DNA of 64,000 nt, from the NCBI GenBank assembly GCA_046328125.1, contig JAXLXF010000005.1, positions 124,001 to 188,000 of the forward strand, in the 5' to 3' direction. Position numbers and translations under genes: made by a program. A model generated the notes under the pieces. That model ran no database searches, was not told the DNA's origin, and was given only the letters and a program-made list of their open reading frames with translations. Shown here one piece after another: positions 1 through 8,444 of the stretch. Origin of the DNA: JADZEM01 sp046328125 (lineage in GTDB: Bacteria; Chloroflexota; UBA6077; JACCZL01). Positions within the stretch are counted from its first letter, which is position 1; the number at the start of each line of letters is the position of its first letter.

Positions 1-569
1 GCCGCCCGCACGAGCGGCACGTCCTGCATCTGGGCCGATGGGATCTGGAGCGCATCGGCGTTCCGGCTGAGCCGATCGACTTCGCCGGGATCCCAGACGT
101 CCACCACGACCGGGAGGCCCACCGTCGCGCGGATCTCGCCGAGTGCGCCCATCAGGTCGTGCCGGAGCTCGCCGTCGTCGCCGCGCCCGACCCAGAACAG
201 GTCGGCGCCGGCCTCGGCAGCCGAGCGCGCCAGCGTCACGAGCGCGCCGGCCGGCTGGGGGCGCGCCGTGCCGACGATCGTGCGAAACTCGGGGCCGACC
301 GCCACCGTGCCGATCTCGAACGTCGTGCCGGACGGCAGCACCTCGCGGCTCGCCAGGCGGAATGAGCGCGTCGTGGCCTCGACCCGCTCGACGCCAGCGA
401 CGGCCAGCAGGGCGTCGCCGAGCGCGCGTAGATCGCCCTCGCCCTGAACGGCGATCACGTCGCGCTCGGCGCCCTTGAAGACGTGCGCGCCGAAGCCGGC
501 CTCCTCGATCCGCCGTACGACGGCGTCGGTCGGGCTGGCGCCTGCAAGCTGCTGCATGATGACGATCAT
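1..569 (-). CDS. DAHP synthase (type I beta)-like protein, partial, catalytic motifs missing
   Basis: The gene starts at ATG 569 and runs off the left edge, so about 189 residues are visible. The N-terminus (MIVIMQQLAGASPTD..., then a ferredoxin-like regulatory domain ending in SFRLASREVLP) and the later stretch DALQIPSAQMQDVPLVRA align well, from memory, with bacterial 3-deoxy-7-phosphoheptulonate synthases of the Thermotoga type (first step of the shikimate pathway). The two active-site blocks between them do not match. Where the family has AGPCS with its metal-binding Cys, this protein has VGTARPQ. The loop carrying KPRTS is replaced by the shorter VGRGDDGELRHD. The family identity is fairly secure, but DAHP synthase activity looks doubtful. 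It could be a paralogue with a binding or regulatory role. The C-terminal half, with the remaining metal ligands, lies outside the window. Confidence 0.75.
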   Translation of the reverse strand, partial: MIVIMQQLAGASPTDAVVRRIEEAGFGAHVFKGAERDVIAVQGEGDLRALGDALLAVAGVERVEATTRSFRLASREVLPSGTTFEIGTVAVGPEFRTIVGTARPQPAGALVTLARSAAEAGADLFWVGRGDDGELRHDLMGALGEIRATVGLPVVVDVWDPGEVDRLSRNADALQIPSAQMQDVPLVRA

Positions 570-621
570 GGCCGTTTCTCCCTGACGATTTTTGACATGC
601 GTAGACGGTGCGTGGCCGAGG

Positions 622-1425
622 TCAATCCTGTGAGAGCAGCGCGATCAGGTCGTGCAGGTCGTCCGGCCCGGCCGGGACGCGCCAGCCGGTCGGCAGGACG
701 TGCGTGACGGCGATCCGCCCGGCCACGATGGCGCCAGCGTCGGTGCCTGGCTCGTCGGGGAGCTGCATCTCGTTGTCGATGTCAGCCGTGACTCGCCAGA
801 CGCCGTGCTCCTCGGATTGCGCTCCGTACGCCACGCGCTCGGCGTTCGACCAGCCGACCGGTCGGACCAGCTCGGCCCCGTCTATCTCGCCGTAGGCCAG
901 ATTGGGGACGTTCACGTTCAGCAGGATTGGCGAGCCGGCGCGGCCGAGCATCCAGCGCGCGACCCGCTCCACCACGTCCGCGAGGCCGTCCCAACGCTGC
1001 GGATCGCCACGGTAGATGCCGCGCTCCTGCGAGATGCCGAACGCGGTTGCGCCACGCTGGAACCCGGTCGCGGCGGCGCCGAGGGTGCCAGAGTGCAACA
1101 GGTCGCCGCCGACGTTGACGCCCCAGTTGGCGCCCGAGACCACCAGGTCGAACGGCTCGAACAGGCCGGAGAACATCCCGATCAGGATCGCACCGCCCGG
1201 CGACGCATCGACGGCGTACGCGTCCACGTCTGCACTGACGTCCGACGGAACGTCCGTAAACCGGGCGAGACGTGCCCCGATCGTGCGTCGAACCGAGGCG
1301 CTCCCGTTCGACCAGTCGTCCTCCGTGCCGATCACGGTCAGGTGGCCGACCCTGGACAGGCCGCGCGCGGCGGCCCAGAGGCCGTCAGAGGTGATGCCGT
1401 CGTCGTTGGTCAAGAGTATCCGCAC
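622..1425 (-). CDS. surE: 5'/3'-nucleotidase SurE
   Basis: SurE is a metal-dependent nucleoside 5'/3'-monophosphate phosphatase linked to stationary-phase and stress survival. This 267-residue protein has the usual length. The signature LLTNDDGI lies at residues 4-11 (metal ligands D8 and D9), S39 follows in DDWSNGSAS, and SGANWGVNVG near residues 98-107 supplies the conserved Asn. The C-terminal part, LPTGWRVPAGPDDLHDLIAL, is of SurE type. It is read leftward, away from the small protein/amidase pair, with a 187-base divergent gap. It lies just upstream of, and on the same strand as, the truncated DAHP-synthase-like gene (52-base gap), so the two may be co-transcribed. Confidence 0.93.
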   Translation of the reverse strand: MRILLTNDDGITSDGLWAAARGLSRVGHLTVIGTEDDWSNGSASVRRTIGARLARFTDVPSDVSADVDAYAVDASPGGAILIGMFSGLFEPFDLVVSGANWGVNVGGDLLHSGTLGAAATGFQRGATAFGISQERGIYRGDPQRWDGLADVVERVARWMLGRAGSPILLNVNVPNLAYGEIDGAELVRPVGWSNAERVAYGAQSEEHGVWRVTADIDNEMQLPDEPGTDAGAIVAGRIAVTHVLPTGWRVPAGPDDLHDLIALLSQD

Positions 1426-1612
1426 GATGCTCGGGAGCCTCCCTGGCAGGACTGTCGTGGTGAGCGTACACCTTCTGCGTGGGTGTCTTGCGGTAGTCCC
1501 ACCATCCGCCCGACGAAACGAGCGAAATGTCGCCGGCTAGACGGAAATGATGATGCCGTCTGGGCTACACTGCGAGTGCACAAGTCACGGCATGTTGGGC
1601 AGGATGTAGGAA

Positions 1613-1840
1613 ATGGCGAGAGAGGGAATGTCGCACGAGAGCGGCGATGCCGACGAGATGGCGCGGGTCGCGGCGCTGGTGGCGCGGGCCGGACTTCGTC
1701 TGCCGGCGAACGAGATCGCCGGGTTGGTGACGGCGTACCGTTCCGACCGGGCTGGATTCGAGCGCCTGCGGTCGCTGGTGGCGGCCGAAGACGAGACCGC
1801 GCATCGGTTCCGCGTCGTCCACGGTGACCGCGACGCCTGA
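1613..1840 (+). CDS. small GatC/AtzG-like protein coupled to amidase
   Basis: This 75-residue acidic, helical protein begins at ATG 1613 behind a weak AGGA; ATG 1628 is an alternative start. Its stop codon overlaps the amidase start (TGATG at 1838-1842), so the two are translationally coupled. Size and position match the small partners of amidase-signature enzymes: GatC of the GatCAB amidotransferase and the AtzG/DUF4089 group. The predicted two-helix pattern (MARVAALVARAGLRLPANEI..., then GFERLRSLVAAED) is like theirs. No GatB is present, so a role in tRNA amidation is unlikely here. I infer a stabilising subunit for the downstream amidase. The primary sequence is too short for certain assignment. 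Confidence 0.6.
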   Translation: MAREGMSHESGDADEMARVAALVARAGLRLPANEIAGLVTAYRSDRAGFERLRSLVAAEDETAHRFRVVHGDRDA

Positions 1841-3237
1841 TGGCGGAGTCGCTCGCCGATCTGACGATCGCCCAGCTTGCGCCCAGGCTTCAGGCCGGCG
1901 AGCTCTCGCCTGTCGAGGTCACCGACGCCTACCTCGACCGAATCGCTCGGCTCGACGGCGCGGTCCACGCCTACGTGCTGGTGACCGCCGATCGCGCCCG
2001 GTCTGACGCGCTGGCCGCCGAGGCCGAGCTGCGCCAGGGAACGGTGCGCGGGCCGCTGCACGGCGTACCGATCGCGCTGAAAGACCTGCTCGACACGGCC
2101 GGCATCGCGACGACCGGCTGCTCGCGCGCGCACCTGGACCGAGTCCCTGCCGAGGACGCTGTCGTCGTCGGGAAGCTGCGGGCGGCTGGCGCGGTGCTGC
2201 TGGGCAAGCTGACCATGCACGAGCTGGCGACCGGTGCGCCCGACCGCGACGGGCCATTCCCGCCGGCGCGCAACCCGTGGGACTTGAATCGGGCGGCGGG
2301 AGGATCGAGCAGCGGCTCGGGGGCGGCGGTGGCGGCCCGTCTGTGCGCCGGCGCGCTCGGATCGGACACAGGCGGCTCGATTCGCGGCCCGTCTTCCTGG
2401 TGCGGCATCGTCGGTTTGAAGCCGACGTACGGCCTGGTCAGCCGCCGTGGCCTGATGCCGCTCTCCTGGACGCTCGACCACGTCGGGCCGATGGCGCGAA
2501 CGGTCGAGGACGCCGCGATACTGCTCCAGACCATCGCCGGCTATGACGCCCTGGACGACGGCAGCGCGCGGGTCGATCTGCCAGACTATCAGGCCGGGCT
2601 GCGCGAGCTGCCGGACGGCCTGACCGTCGGGGTGCCGTGGAGCTACCTGGAGCGGCCCGGGATGCTGGACGCGCCGGTGATGGCCCTGTTCCGGCGGGCT
2701 GTCGCGGACCTGGAGGCGCTCGGCATGCGGGTGCGTCCCATCGAGATCCCGCACGTCGAGCACGTGGACGACGTCAACACGCTGATCCTCGTGGCGGAGG
2801 GATACACGGTCCACGAGGCCGGGTTCCGCGAGCACCTGGAGCTGTACGGTCGCCCATTCCAGAACCGGATTCTGCGCGGGGCGCTCTTCTCAGCTGCAGA
2901 TTACCTCCAGGCGACACGGGCGCGCGGCCGGTTCCAGCGTGGCATGACCGAGCTGATGACGGAGATCGACCTGATCGCGACGCCGACCTCGGTCAGCCTG
3001 CCGGAGCGGTTCGACGACACGACCTTCGTGCCGTACAACCGGGCTTCCACGACGCGGGCGTTCAACGTCACCGGCCAGCCGTCGATCTCGGTGCCGTCAG
3101 GGTTCACCGAGGAGGGGCTGCCGCTCGGACTGATGCTCAGCGGGCGCCCGTTCGAGGACCGTCTCGTGCTCCAGGCCGCGTTCGCCTACGAGCGGCTGCA
3201 CGACTGGCGAAGCCGGGCTCCTGGCCTCGACACGTAG
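1840..3237 (+). CDS. amidase signature family hydrolase
   Basis: This 465-residue enzyme is of the amidase-signature fold (GatA, AtzF, FAAH family), which hydrolyses amide bonds with a Ser-cisSer-Lys triad. All three residues can be placed: K81 in IALKDLLD, S156 in GGSSSGSG, and S180 in GSDTGGSIRGPSSW. The family spacing (75 and 24 residues) is kept. The C-terminus GLPLGLMLSGRPFEDRLVLQ is the usual ending. It overlaps the small GatC-like gene by one base. The substrate cannot be read from the sequence. With no gatB and no urea or biuret genes nearby, it is best called a general amidase with a bound small partner. Confidence 0.9.
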   Translation: MAESLADLTIAQLAPRLQAGELSPVEVTDAYLDRIARLDGAVHAYVLVTADRARSDALAAEAELRQGTVRGPLHGVPIALKDLLDTAGIATTGCSRAHLDRVPAEDAVVVGKLRAAGAVLLGKLTMHELATGAPDRDGPFPPARNPWDLNRAAGGSSSGSGAAVAARLCAGALGSDTGGSIRGPSSWCGIVGLKPTYGLVSRRGLMPLSWTLDHVGPMARTVEDAAILLQTIAGYDALDDGSARVDLPDYQAGLRELPDGLTVGVPWSYLERPGMLDAPVMALFRRAVADLEALGMRVRPIEIPHVEHVDDVNTLILVAEGYTVHEAGFREHLELYGRPFQNRILRGALFSAADYLQATRARGRFQRGMTELMTEIDLIATPTSVSLPERFDDTTFVPYNRASTTRAFNVTGQPSISVPSGFTEEGLPLGLMLSGRPFEDRLVLQAAFAYERLHDWRSRAPGLDT

Positions 3238-3300
3238 GCAATTCTGCCGCCGTCAGCTCGCTCACCTGGCCGTCTTGGTGCTCGACGGCGGGCGTGTATA

Positions 3301-3329
3301 TTGACATCCCCACGGTGGGTCGGTATAGT
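3301..3329 (+). promoter_or_regulatory. near-consensus sigma70-type promoter
   Basis: TTGACA at 3301-3306 and TATAGT at 3324-3329 are separated by exactly 17 bases. This is the best promoter match I saw in the window. It points rightward into a region with no convincing gene, so it should start a transcript near 3336. Confidence 0.6.
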
Positions 3330-3335
3330 CGAGAT

Positions 3336-3548
3336 CGATGCATGAGCGGTCATATACACGCGTGTCGTGATAGGGATGACCGCTCTCAGCACACCGGATC
3401 GCACGGCGGGCGGCGGGCCTCCCTCCTGGCTCGTGAACGCCGGCGGACGCCGTTCAGCCGCGCGGAGCAGCCTTCTCCCCGGGTTTCTCCGCCTTCAGGC
3501 GGCCGAGTGGCGAGTCGGTAGCGGGCTCCCCCCGCCCGCTACCGACAC
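3336..3548 (+). ncRNA. candidate small non-coding RNA
   Basis: The 325-base gap between the amidase and the M20 amidohydrolase holds a strong rightward promoter followed by three inverted repeats. They are a perfect 10-bp pair (3344-3353 with 3376-3385), a small CCGCC/GGCGG hairpin (3489-3502) and a 13-bp stem (3514-3546). The only open frame (from 3367) is Ser/Pro/Gly/Arg-rich and has no ribosome binding site, so I do not call it a gene. Promoter plus terminal stem suggest a transcript of about 210 nt. The lack of a T-run after the last stem is a weakness. The 10-bp pair could instead be an operator. Confidence 0.35.
3514..3546. terminator. 13-bp hairpin between convergent genes
   Basis: A perfect 13-bp stem (3514-3526 with 3534-3546) with a 7-base C-rich loop lies between the rightward amidase or small RNA and the leftward M20 gene ending at 3564. 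It has no clear T-tract on either side. It probably acts as a two-way transcription barrier. Confidence 0.5.
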
Positions 3549-3563
3549 CTCGTCGAATCCGAG

Positions 3564-4784
3564 CTAGCGCGCGGGCCGACCCATGTCCTGGGCGAACGTC
3601 CGCTTCGCTTCGGCGAGTGTCTCGGGCGACCCGAGCAGGTCGATGGCCGTCATCGCGAGGCCCTTGGCGGCGTTGAGCATCGCCTGCCGGCCGATGTCGG
3701 TGCCGGCCGCCTTCTCGAACTCCAGCGAGTGGCCGGGCAGGCTTGGATCGCCGCTGATGGCGATGCGCGCCTCGACGCCGGGCACGACGCGCGTCACGTT
3801 GCCGAAGTCGGTGGAGCCACGCGAGGTGCGCGAGCGCTGGGTTTTGACCTCCAGCCCAAGCGATTCGAGGTTCGCTTTCATCAACCCCATCAGGGTGCGA
3901 TTCGGGACCGTATTCTCGTACGGCGGCATGTACTCGGTCCATTCGAGGCGGCAGCCGGTCGCTTTGGCAGCTCCCTCGGCGCAGGCGACCACGCGCTGGA
4001 CGACCTCCTCCAGATAGTCGGCGTCATCCGAGCGGGTCCGGTACCGGATCGCGGCGTAGTCCGGGATGATGTTCGCGGCGGCGCCGCCGGCCAGGATGAT
4101 GCCGTGGATCCGGACGTCCGACTTCACCTGCTGCCGCAGCATGCTGACCGCGTTGTACATCGCGACCACCGCGTCCAGCGCGTTGATGCCGTCCTCGGGG
4201 GCGCCGGCGGCGTGCGCGGCCCGGCCGTGGAAGTAGAACTCGAAACCGCGCGCCGCCAGGGAGCGCTCGCCGGTCATCGTGGTCTCGGCGGCGGGGTGGA
4301 ACATGATCGAGGCGTCCACGTCGTCGAAGATGCCGGCCTTGACCATGTGGACCTTGCCGCCGGCGTTCTTGGCGGCACTCTCCTCAGCCGGCGTCCCGAG
4401 CACCCAGATCGAGCCCGGCAGCTCGCCCAGCACTTCGGTCAGCGCCAGCCCGGCCCCGAGCGCCGACGTGGCGATCAGGTTGTGGCCGCAGCCGTGCCCG
4501 AGCTTCGGCAGGGCGTCGTACTCGGCCAGGACGGCGATGGTCGGGCCGTCACTGCTGCCGGCCAGCACCGCCTTGAACGCCGTCTCCATGCCGGCCGTGC
4601 CCATCTCGACCTGGGCGCCGGCCGTCGAGAGGATGTCCACCAGCCGCTTCGACGCCTGGTACTCCTGGTGACCGAGCTCCGGATTCGCGTGAATCCAATC
4701 TGCCGTCTCGATCAGTTCGCCGGCCCATCGGTCCACAGCCTCGCACGCTCGCCGCTTGAGCGCCTCGACGTCCGTCATCGTCAC
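3564..4784 (-). CDS. M20 family amidohydrolase (AbgB/aminoacylase-like)
   Basis: This 406-residue zinc or manganese hydrolase of the M20D group acts on N-acyl or amidated amino acids or related compounds. Metal-site residues are visible: HGCGHN at 97-102 (C99, H101), the catalytic and ligand pair E134-E135 in GTPAEES, H163 in MFHPA, and a late H in GHSLEFEKA. Residues from about 185 to 290 form the dimerisation domain (GRAAHAAGAPEDGINALDAV). The start at ATG 4784 (MTMTDVEALKRRAC) fits the family. It stands alone between a hairpin and the RND gene, 71 bases from it on the same strand. The exact substrate is unknown; p-aminobenzoyl-glutamate hydrolase B is the closest named relative by eye. Confidence 0.85.
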   Translation of the reverse strand: MTMTDVEALKRRACEAVDRWAGELIETADWIHANPELGHQEYQASKRLVDILSTAGAQVEMGTAGMETAFKAVLAGSSDGPTIAVLAEYDALPKLGHGCGHNLIATSALGAGLALTEVLGELPGSIWVLGTPAEESAAKNAGGKVHMVKAGIFDDVDASIMFHPAAETTMTGERSLAARGFEFYFHGRAAHAAGAPEDGINALDAVVAMYNAVSMLRQQVKSDVRIHGIILAGGAAANIIPDYAAIRYRTRSDDADYLEEVVQRVVACAEGAAKATGCRLEWTEYMPPYENTVPNRTLMGLMKANLESLGLEVKTQRSRTSRGSTDFGNVTRVVPGVEARIAISGDPSLPGHSLEFEKAAGTDIGRQAMLNAAKGLAMTAIDLLGSPETLAEAKRTFAQDMGRPAR

Positions 4785-4855
4785 ACTCCGGGATCGTGCT
4801 CCGGTCCGAGTCGGGCCGGCGGCACGGGTTTCCTCGGAGTATAGACCCGCTGTTG

Positions 4856-7800
4856 TCAGCGGCGGCGCGGCCCGCCAGCCTCGGTTGGCGGCTTGGCGCG
4901 CTCGGTCTCGCGGTCGTCTGACCAGCTGCCCGGCTGCTCGACCGTCTGCATGTCCGGCCGAACCTCCGGGCGCACGTCAGCGCGACTGACCGGGCCGTGG
5001 CCGTCTCCTTCGACACCAGCGGAGAGGTACGGCTGCACGGCTGGCGCCACGGTCAGCGCCGTCGGCGCGGCCGGCTGTCCCTTCGGGTGGCGCACCAGCC
5101 GCACGATCCTGGCCTGCATGTCGTCGAAGATGGTGTACATCGCCGGCACGAACACCAGCGTCAGCAGCGTCGAGGTCAGCAGCCCGCCGATCAGCACCAC
5201 CGCCGCCGACTGCAGCAGCTCCGAGCCCTCCTCGATCCCGAGGCCAATCGGCAGCAGGGCCACCATCACCGACATCGTGGTCATCACGATGGGGCGGAGG
5301 CGGGTCGGACCGGCCTCCTTCAGCGCCGCCATCCGCTCGTAGCCGCGCCCGCGCAGGATCTCGGTGTAGTCCACCAGCAGGATCGCGTTCTTGCCGACCA
5401 GCCCCACCAGTACCGCGAATCCGAGCATTGAGAAGAGCGTGAACGGCGTCTCGGTCAACGCCATCGCCCCGAACGCCCCCACCACCGACAGCGGCAGCGA
5501 CATCAGCACCGCCAGCGGCAGCACCAGCGACCCGAACAGCATCACCATCAGCATGTACATCAGGATGATCGCCATGCCGAGCGCCTCGAAGATCTCTTTG
5601 AAGGCCGTGCCGCTGTCGCCGCCCTGGCCCGCGTACGTCACCGCGTAACCAGCCGGCAGTTGGAGCTGCTGAATCGACTTCTCGACCGCCGTCTGCACGT
5701 CGCCAACGAGCTTTCCCTCGCCCGGCTCGGCGCTGATCGTCACGCTGCGCAGCCGGTTGACGTGCCGAATCGAGGTCGGCGTGTCCACCTGCTTGATCGT
5801 CGCGAACTGGCCCAACTGCACCACCTGGCCGCTGGTGCCCTGGACCGGCAGCGCCGCGATGCTCTCTGCCGTGGCTGCTGTGGCGCCAGAGCTGATGACG
5901 CGGATGTCGATGGAGGTCTGACCGGGCCGGCGGAACTTGTTCTCGTTCGAGCGCCAGCCGTCGATGGCGGTCCTCACCGCCACGCCAGCCGCCTGCACCG
6001 AAACCCCGAGGTCGGCCGCCCGCTGCCAGTCCACCGAGACGCGAATTTGCGGCTGGACGTTCTCGTTGCTGTTGCGGACCGCCGCCGCGCCGGGCGTCGC
6101 CTGGATCGCGTGCTGCACCTGGCTCGCGAGCTGGTTGACGATCTGCGGGTCCGGACCTTGAACCAATGCCTGGATCGGCTGGCCGCCGAAACCGCCGAAG
6201 CCGAATGCGTTAGGCCGCCCGACCTGGACTTTGGCGTTCGGGGCGGCGCTCTGGAGCACCGCGCGAAGCTCGTCGGCCAGCAACGCAGAGGACCGGTGGC
6301 GCTCGTGCGGCGAGACCAGCAGCGCCGTGATCTGGGACTGGTCGGCGTTGGTGCCGCCGCCGAAGCCGTCGCTGGACGCCCCGACGATGGAGAAGATGTC
6401 TCGCACCTCGGGGTAGGTGCGCAAGATGCGCTCGAAGTTCTTGGTCGCCGCGTCCGTCTCGTCCAACGAGGTGGCGGACGGCATGTTCAGGGTAATGTTG
6501 AGCTCGCTCTGGTCGCCACTCGGAAAGAAGTCGGAGCCGATCAGCCCCATCACCCAGAGTGAGATGCCGAAAACCATGCTCGCGAGGCCAGCCAGAATGA
6601 CCAGCCAGCGGTGCGGCAGCGAGTGGTGGAGCAAGCCCTCGTACTTGCGCTCCATCCACATGAAGCCGGCGTCCCAGACCCGTCCGAACCGCGCCATCAG
6701 GCCGTGCCCGGTCCCCTCGTCGTGCCGCAGCAGCCGGCTGGCGAGCAGCGGCGTCAACGTGAACGAGACCAGCAGCGAAGCCAGCGTCGCGACGGCAATC
6801 GTCAGGGCGAACGGCCGCAGGAACTGCGCCGAGACGCCGGTCAGCATGATCGCGATGGGAAGGTAGACCACCACGTCCACGAACGTGATCGTCAGCGCCG
6901 CCAGCCCGATCTCGGAACGGCCGTCGACGGCGGCGACCATCGGCGGCTTGCCCATGTCGATGTGGCGGTAGATGTTCTCAAGCACCACGATGCTGTCGTC
7001 CACCAGGATGCCGACGCTCAACGTCAGCGCCATCATCGTGAGCAGGTTCAGGTTGTAGTCGAGCACGCTCATCATCACGAACGTGCTCAGGAGCGAGGTC
7101 GGGATCGAGACCAGCACGATGAAGGTGCTGCGCCAGGTGTGCAGGAACAGGAGCAGGATCAGGCCCGTCGCGACGATCGCCTCCATCAGGGCGCGCTGGA
7201 CGGTGTGGAACGACTTGTTCGTGTAGGTGGACAGGTCCACCACGACGTCCATGTCCGTGCCGGGCGGCAACTGGGGCCGCATCTGGTCGATCGCCTTGCG
7301 GATGCCGTCTACGACCGTCGTGGTGTTCGCGTTGGCGAGCTTCGTCACCACCAGCGCGATCCCCTCCTGGCCGTTCACCCGGATCAGGGCATCGCGCTTC
7401 TTGTACGACTCCTCGATGGTCGCCACGTCCCGCAAACGGACTGTCCCAGCCTGGGTCTGTACGACCACCAGATCCCCAAGCTGGTCCGGCGACCGCGCCA
7501 GCGAGTCGAAATACACGCTGAAGTCAGTGCCGTTGCGCGTGATGCTGCCGGCCGGTACTTCGAGTTGCTGAGTCTGGATCGCATTGGTGACGCTGTTGAT
7601 CGTCAGCCCGCGTGCTTTCAAGGCCGGCTCGTCCACCGAGACCTTGATCTCGCGGGTGATCCCCGAGCGAATCGTCGTGGCGCCGGCCCCGGGCACGGCG
7701 TTGAACTGCTTCTGGATGACGTTCTCGGCGACATCCTGGAGCGTGGTCAGCGGCTGTTGGCCGGAGAAAATGACCGTCGCCACGCCAAAGGCGTTCAGAT

Positions 7801-8200
7801 CAACCTTGCTGACGGTCGGCGGGTCGGCGTCCATGGGCAGCTTGCTGCGCGCCCCGTTGACCACCCGCTCGACGTCCACCGAGACAAGGTCAGGGTTGGC
7901 GGCCGTCGTGAACTGAACCGTGACCGTCGAGACGCCCTGCGAGGAGATCGAAGCCAGCCCGTTCTTCTCGATGTTGGGCAGTGCGGCAATGGCGTCTTCG
8001 AGCGGCCGGCTGATGTTCGCCTCGACAGTGGCCGGGTCGGCGCCCGGGTAGACCGTCGTCACCACCACCGACGGAAAGTTGACGTTCGGAGTCAACGCGA
8101 CGCCCATATTGGCGTACGCGAACGCCCCGAAAACGACGATCGAGGTGGTGATGGCGAGGATGACGAGGGGGTTGCGTACCGAGAAGTCGGTCAGCTTCAC
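4856..8200 (-). CDS. RND-type efflux transporter (AcrB/HAE family)
   Basis: This 1114-residue proton-driven transporter has two copies of the RND layout: TM1 at the N-terminus (NPLVILAITTSIVVFGAFAY), a large periplasmic-type loop, then clusters of TM helices. The paired aspartates of the proton relay are in the fourth helix (VGILVDDSIVVLENIY). The second half has FEALGMAIILMYMLMVMLFG and VGLVGKNAILLVDYTEIL. It matches hydrophobe/amphiphile exporters in length, apart from a polar 75-residue tail that probably lies in the cytoplasm. No membrane-fusion or outer-membrane partner is nearby. If the host is single-membraned, as Chloroflexota are thought to be, the pump must work without a tripartite channel. 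Confidence 0.9.
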   Translation of the reverse strand: MKLTDFSVRNPLVILAITTSIVVFGAFAYANMGVALTPNVNFPSVVVTTVYPGADPATVEANISRPLEDAIAALPNIEKNGLASISSQGVSTVTVQFTTAANPDLVSVDVERVVNGARSKLPMDADPPTVSKVDLNAFGVATVIFSGQQPLTTLQDVAENVIQKQFNAVPGAGATTIRSGITREIKVSVDEPALKARGLTINSVTNAIQTQQLEVPAGSITRNGTDFSVYFDSLARSPDQLGDLVVVQTQAGTVRLRDVATIEESYKKRDALIRVNGQEGIALVVTKLANANTTTVVDGIRKAIDQMRPQLPPGTDMDVVVDLSTYTNKSFHTVQRALMEAIVATGLILLLFLHTWRSTFIVLVSIPTSLLSTFVMMSVLDYNLNLLTMMALTLSVGILVDDSIVVLENIYRHIDMGKPPMVAAVDGRSEIGLAALTITFVDVVVYLPIAIMLTGVSAQFLRPFALTIAVATLASLLVSFTLTPLLASRLLRHDEGTGHGLMARFGRVWDAGFMWMERKYEGLLHHSLPHRWLVILAGLASMVFGISLWVMGLIGSDFFPSGDQSELNITLNMPSATSLDETDAATKNFERILRTYPEVRDIFSIVGASSDGFGGGTNADQSQITALLVSPHERHRSSALLADELRAVLQSAAPNAKVQVGRPNAFGFGGFGGQPIQALVQGPDPQIVNQLASQVQHAIQATPGAAAVRNSNENVQPQIRVSVDWQRAADLGVSVQAAGVAVRTAIDGWRSNENKFRRPGQTSIDIRVISSGATAATAESIAALPVQGTSGQVVQLGQFATIKQVDTPTSIRHVNRLRSVTISAEPGEGKLVGDVQTAVEKSIQQLQLPAGYAVTYAGQGGDSGTAFKEIFEALGMAIILMYMLMVMLFGSLVLPLAVLMSLPLSVVGAFGAMALTETPFTLFSMLGFAVLVGLVGKNAILLVDYTEILRGRGYERMAALKEAGPTRLRPIVMTTMSVMVALLPIGLGIEEGSELLQSAAVVLIGGLLTSTLLTLVFVPAMYTIFDDMQARIVRLVRHPKGQPAAPTALTVAPAVQPYLSAGVEGDGHGPVSRADVRPEVRPDMQTVEQPGSWSDDRETERAKPPTEAGGPRRR

Positions 8201-8355
8201 GTGTCTGCCCCAGGACTCGGTCGACGGCCCCTGCGCGCCCCAGCCAGCCGGGCAGCCGTACCGGACTCAGCCGCACATGCGTTCGTAAATGCTTCGATCC
8301 ACCCTAATGATTGCCGATTTCGCTGTCAACGTTCGAAACGCCGGGACTGAGCAGA

Positions 8356-8414
8356 CGAGTAGCGAGTAGCGAGTAGTCGCCCTCTCGCTACTTGCTACTC
8401 ATCACTCGCTACTC
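8356..8414. repeat. short heptamer repeats in inverted array
   Basis: Three head-to-tail copies of a CGAGTAG heptamer (8356-8376) are followed, after a short spacer, by a run of the reverse complement (8383-8414, CTCGCTACTTGCTACTC...). The block can form a long imperfect hairpin. It sits 30 bases upstream of the membrane glycosyltransferase start and about 150 bases upstream of the RND gene start, so it lies in the divergent promoter region. Confidence 0.7.
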
Positions 8415-8444
8415 CTCCGGTGGTACCATCCGGTCCGCTCACAC

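Noticed and set aside
652..1827. Long open frame antisense to surE
   Set aside because: Typical high-G+C shadow frame: Arg/Ala/Asp-rich, no domain, and the opposite strand has clear SurE motifs.
3367..3567. 66-residue protein gene between amidase and M20 gene
   Set aside because: No ribosome binding site, low-complexity composition, and it runs through two hairpins; a non-coding transcript fits better.
6611..8350. 579-residue frame antisense to the RND gene
   Set aside because: Shadow frame; His/Arg/Asp-rich with no recognisable fold, fully covered by a confident transporter gene.
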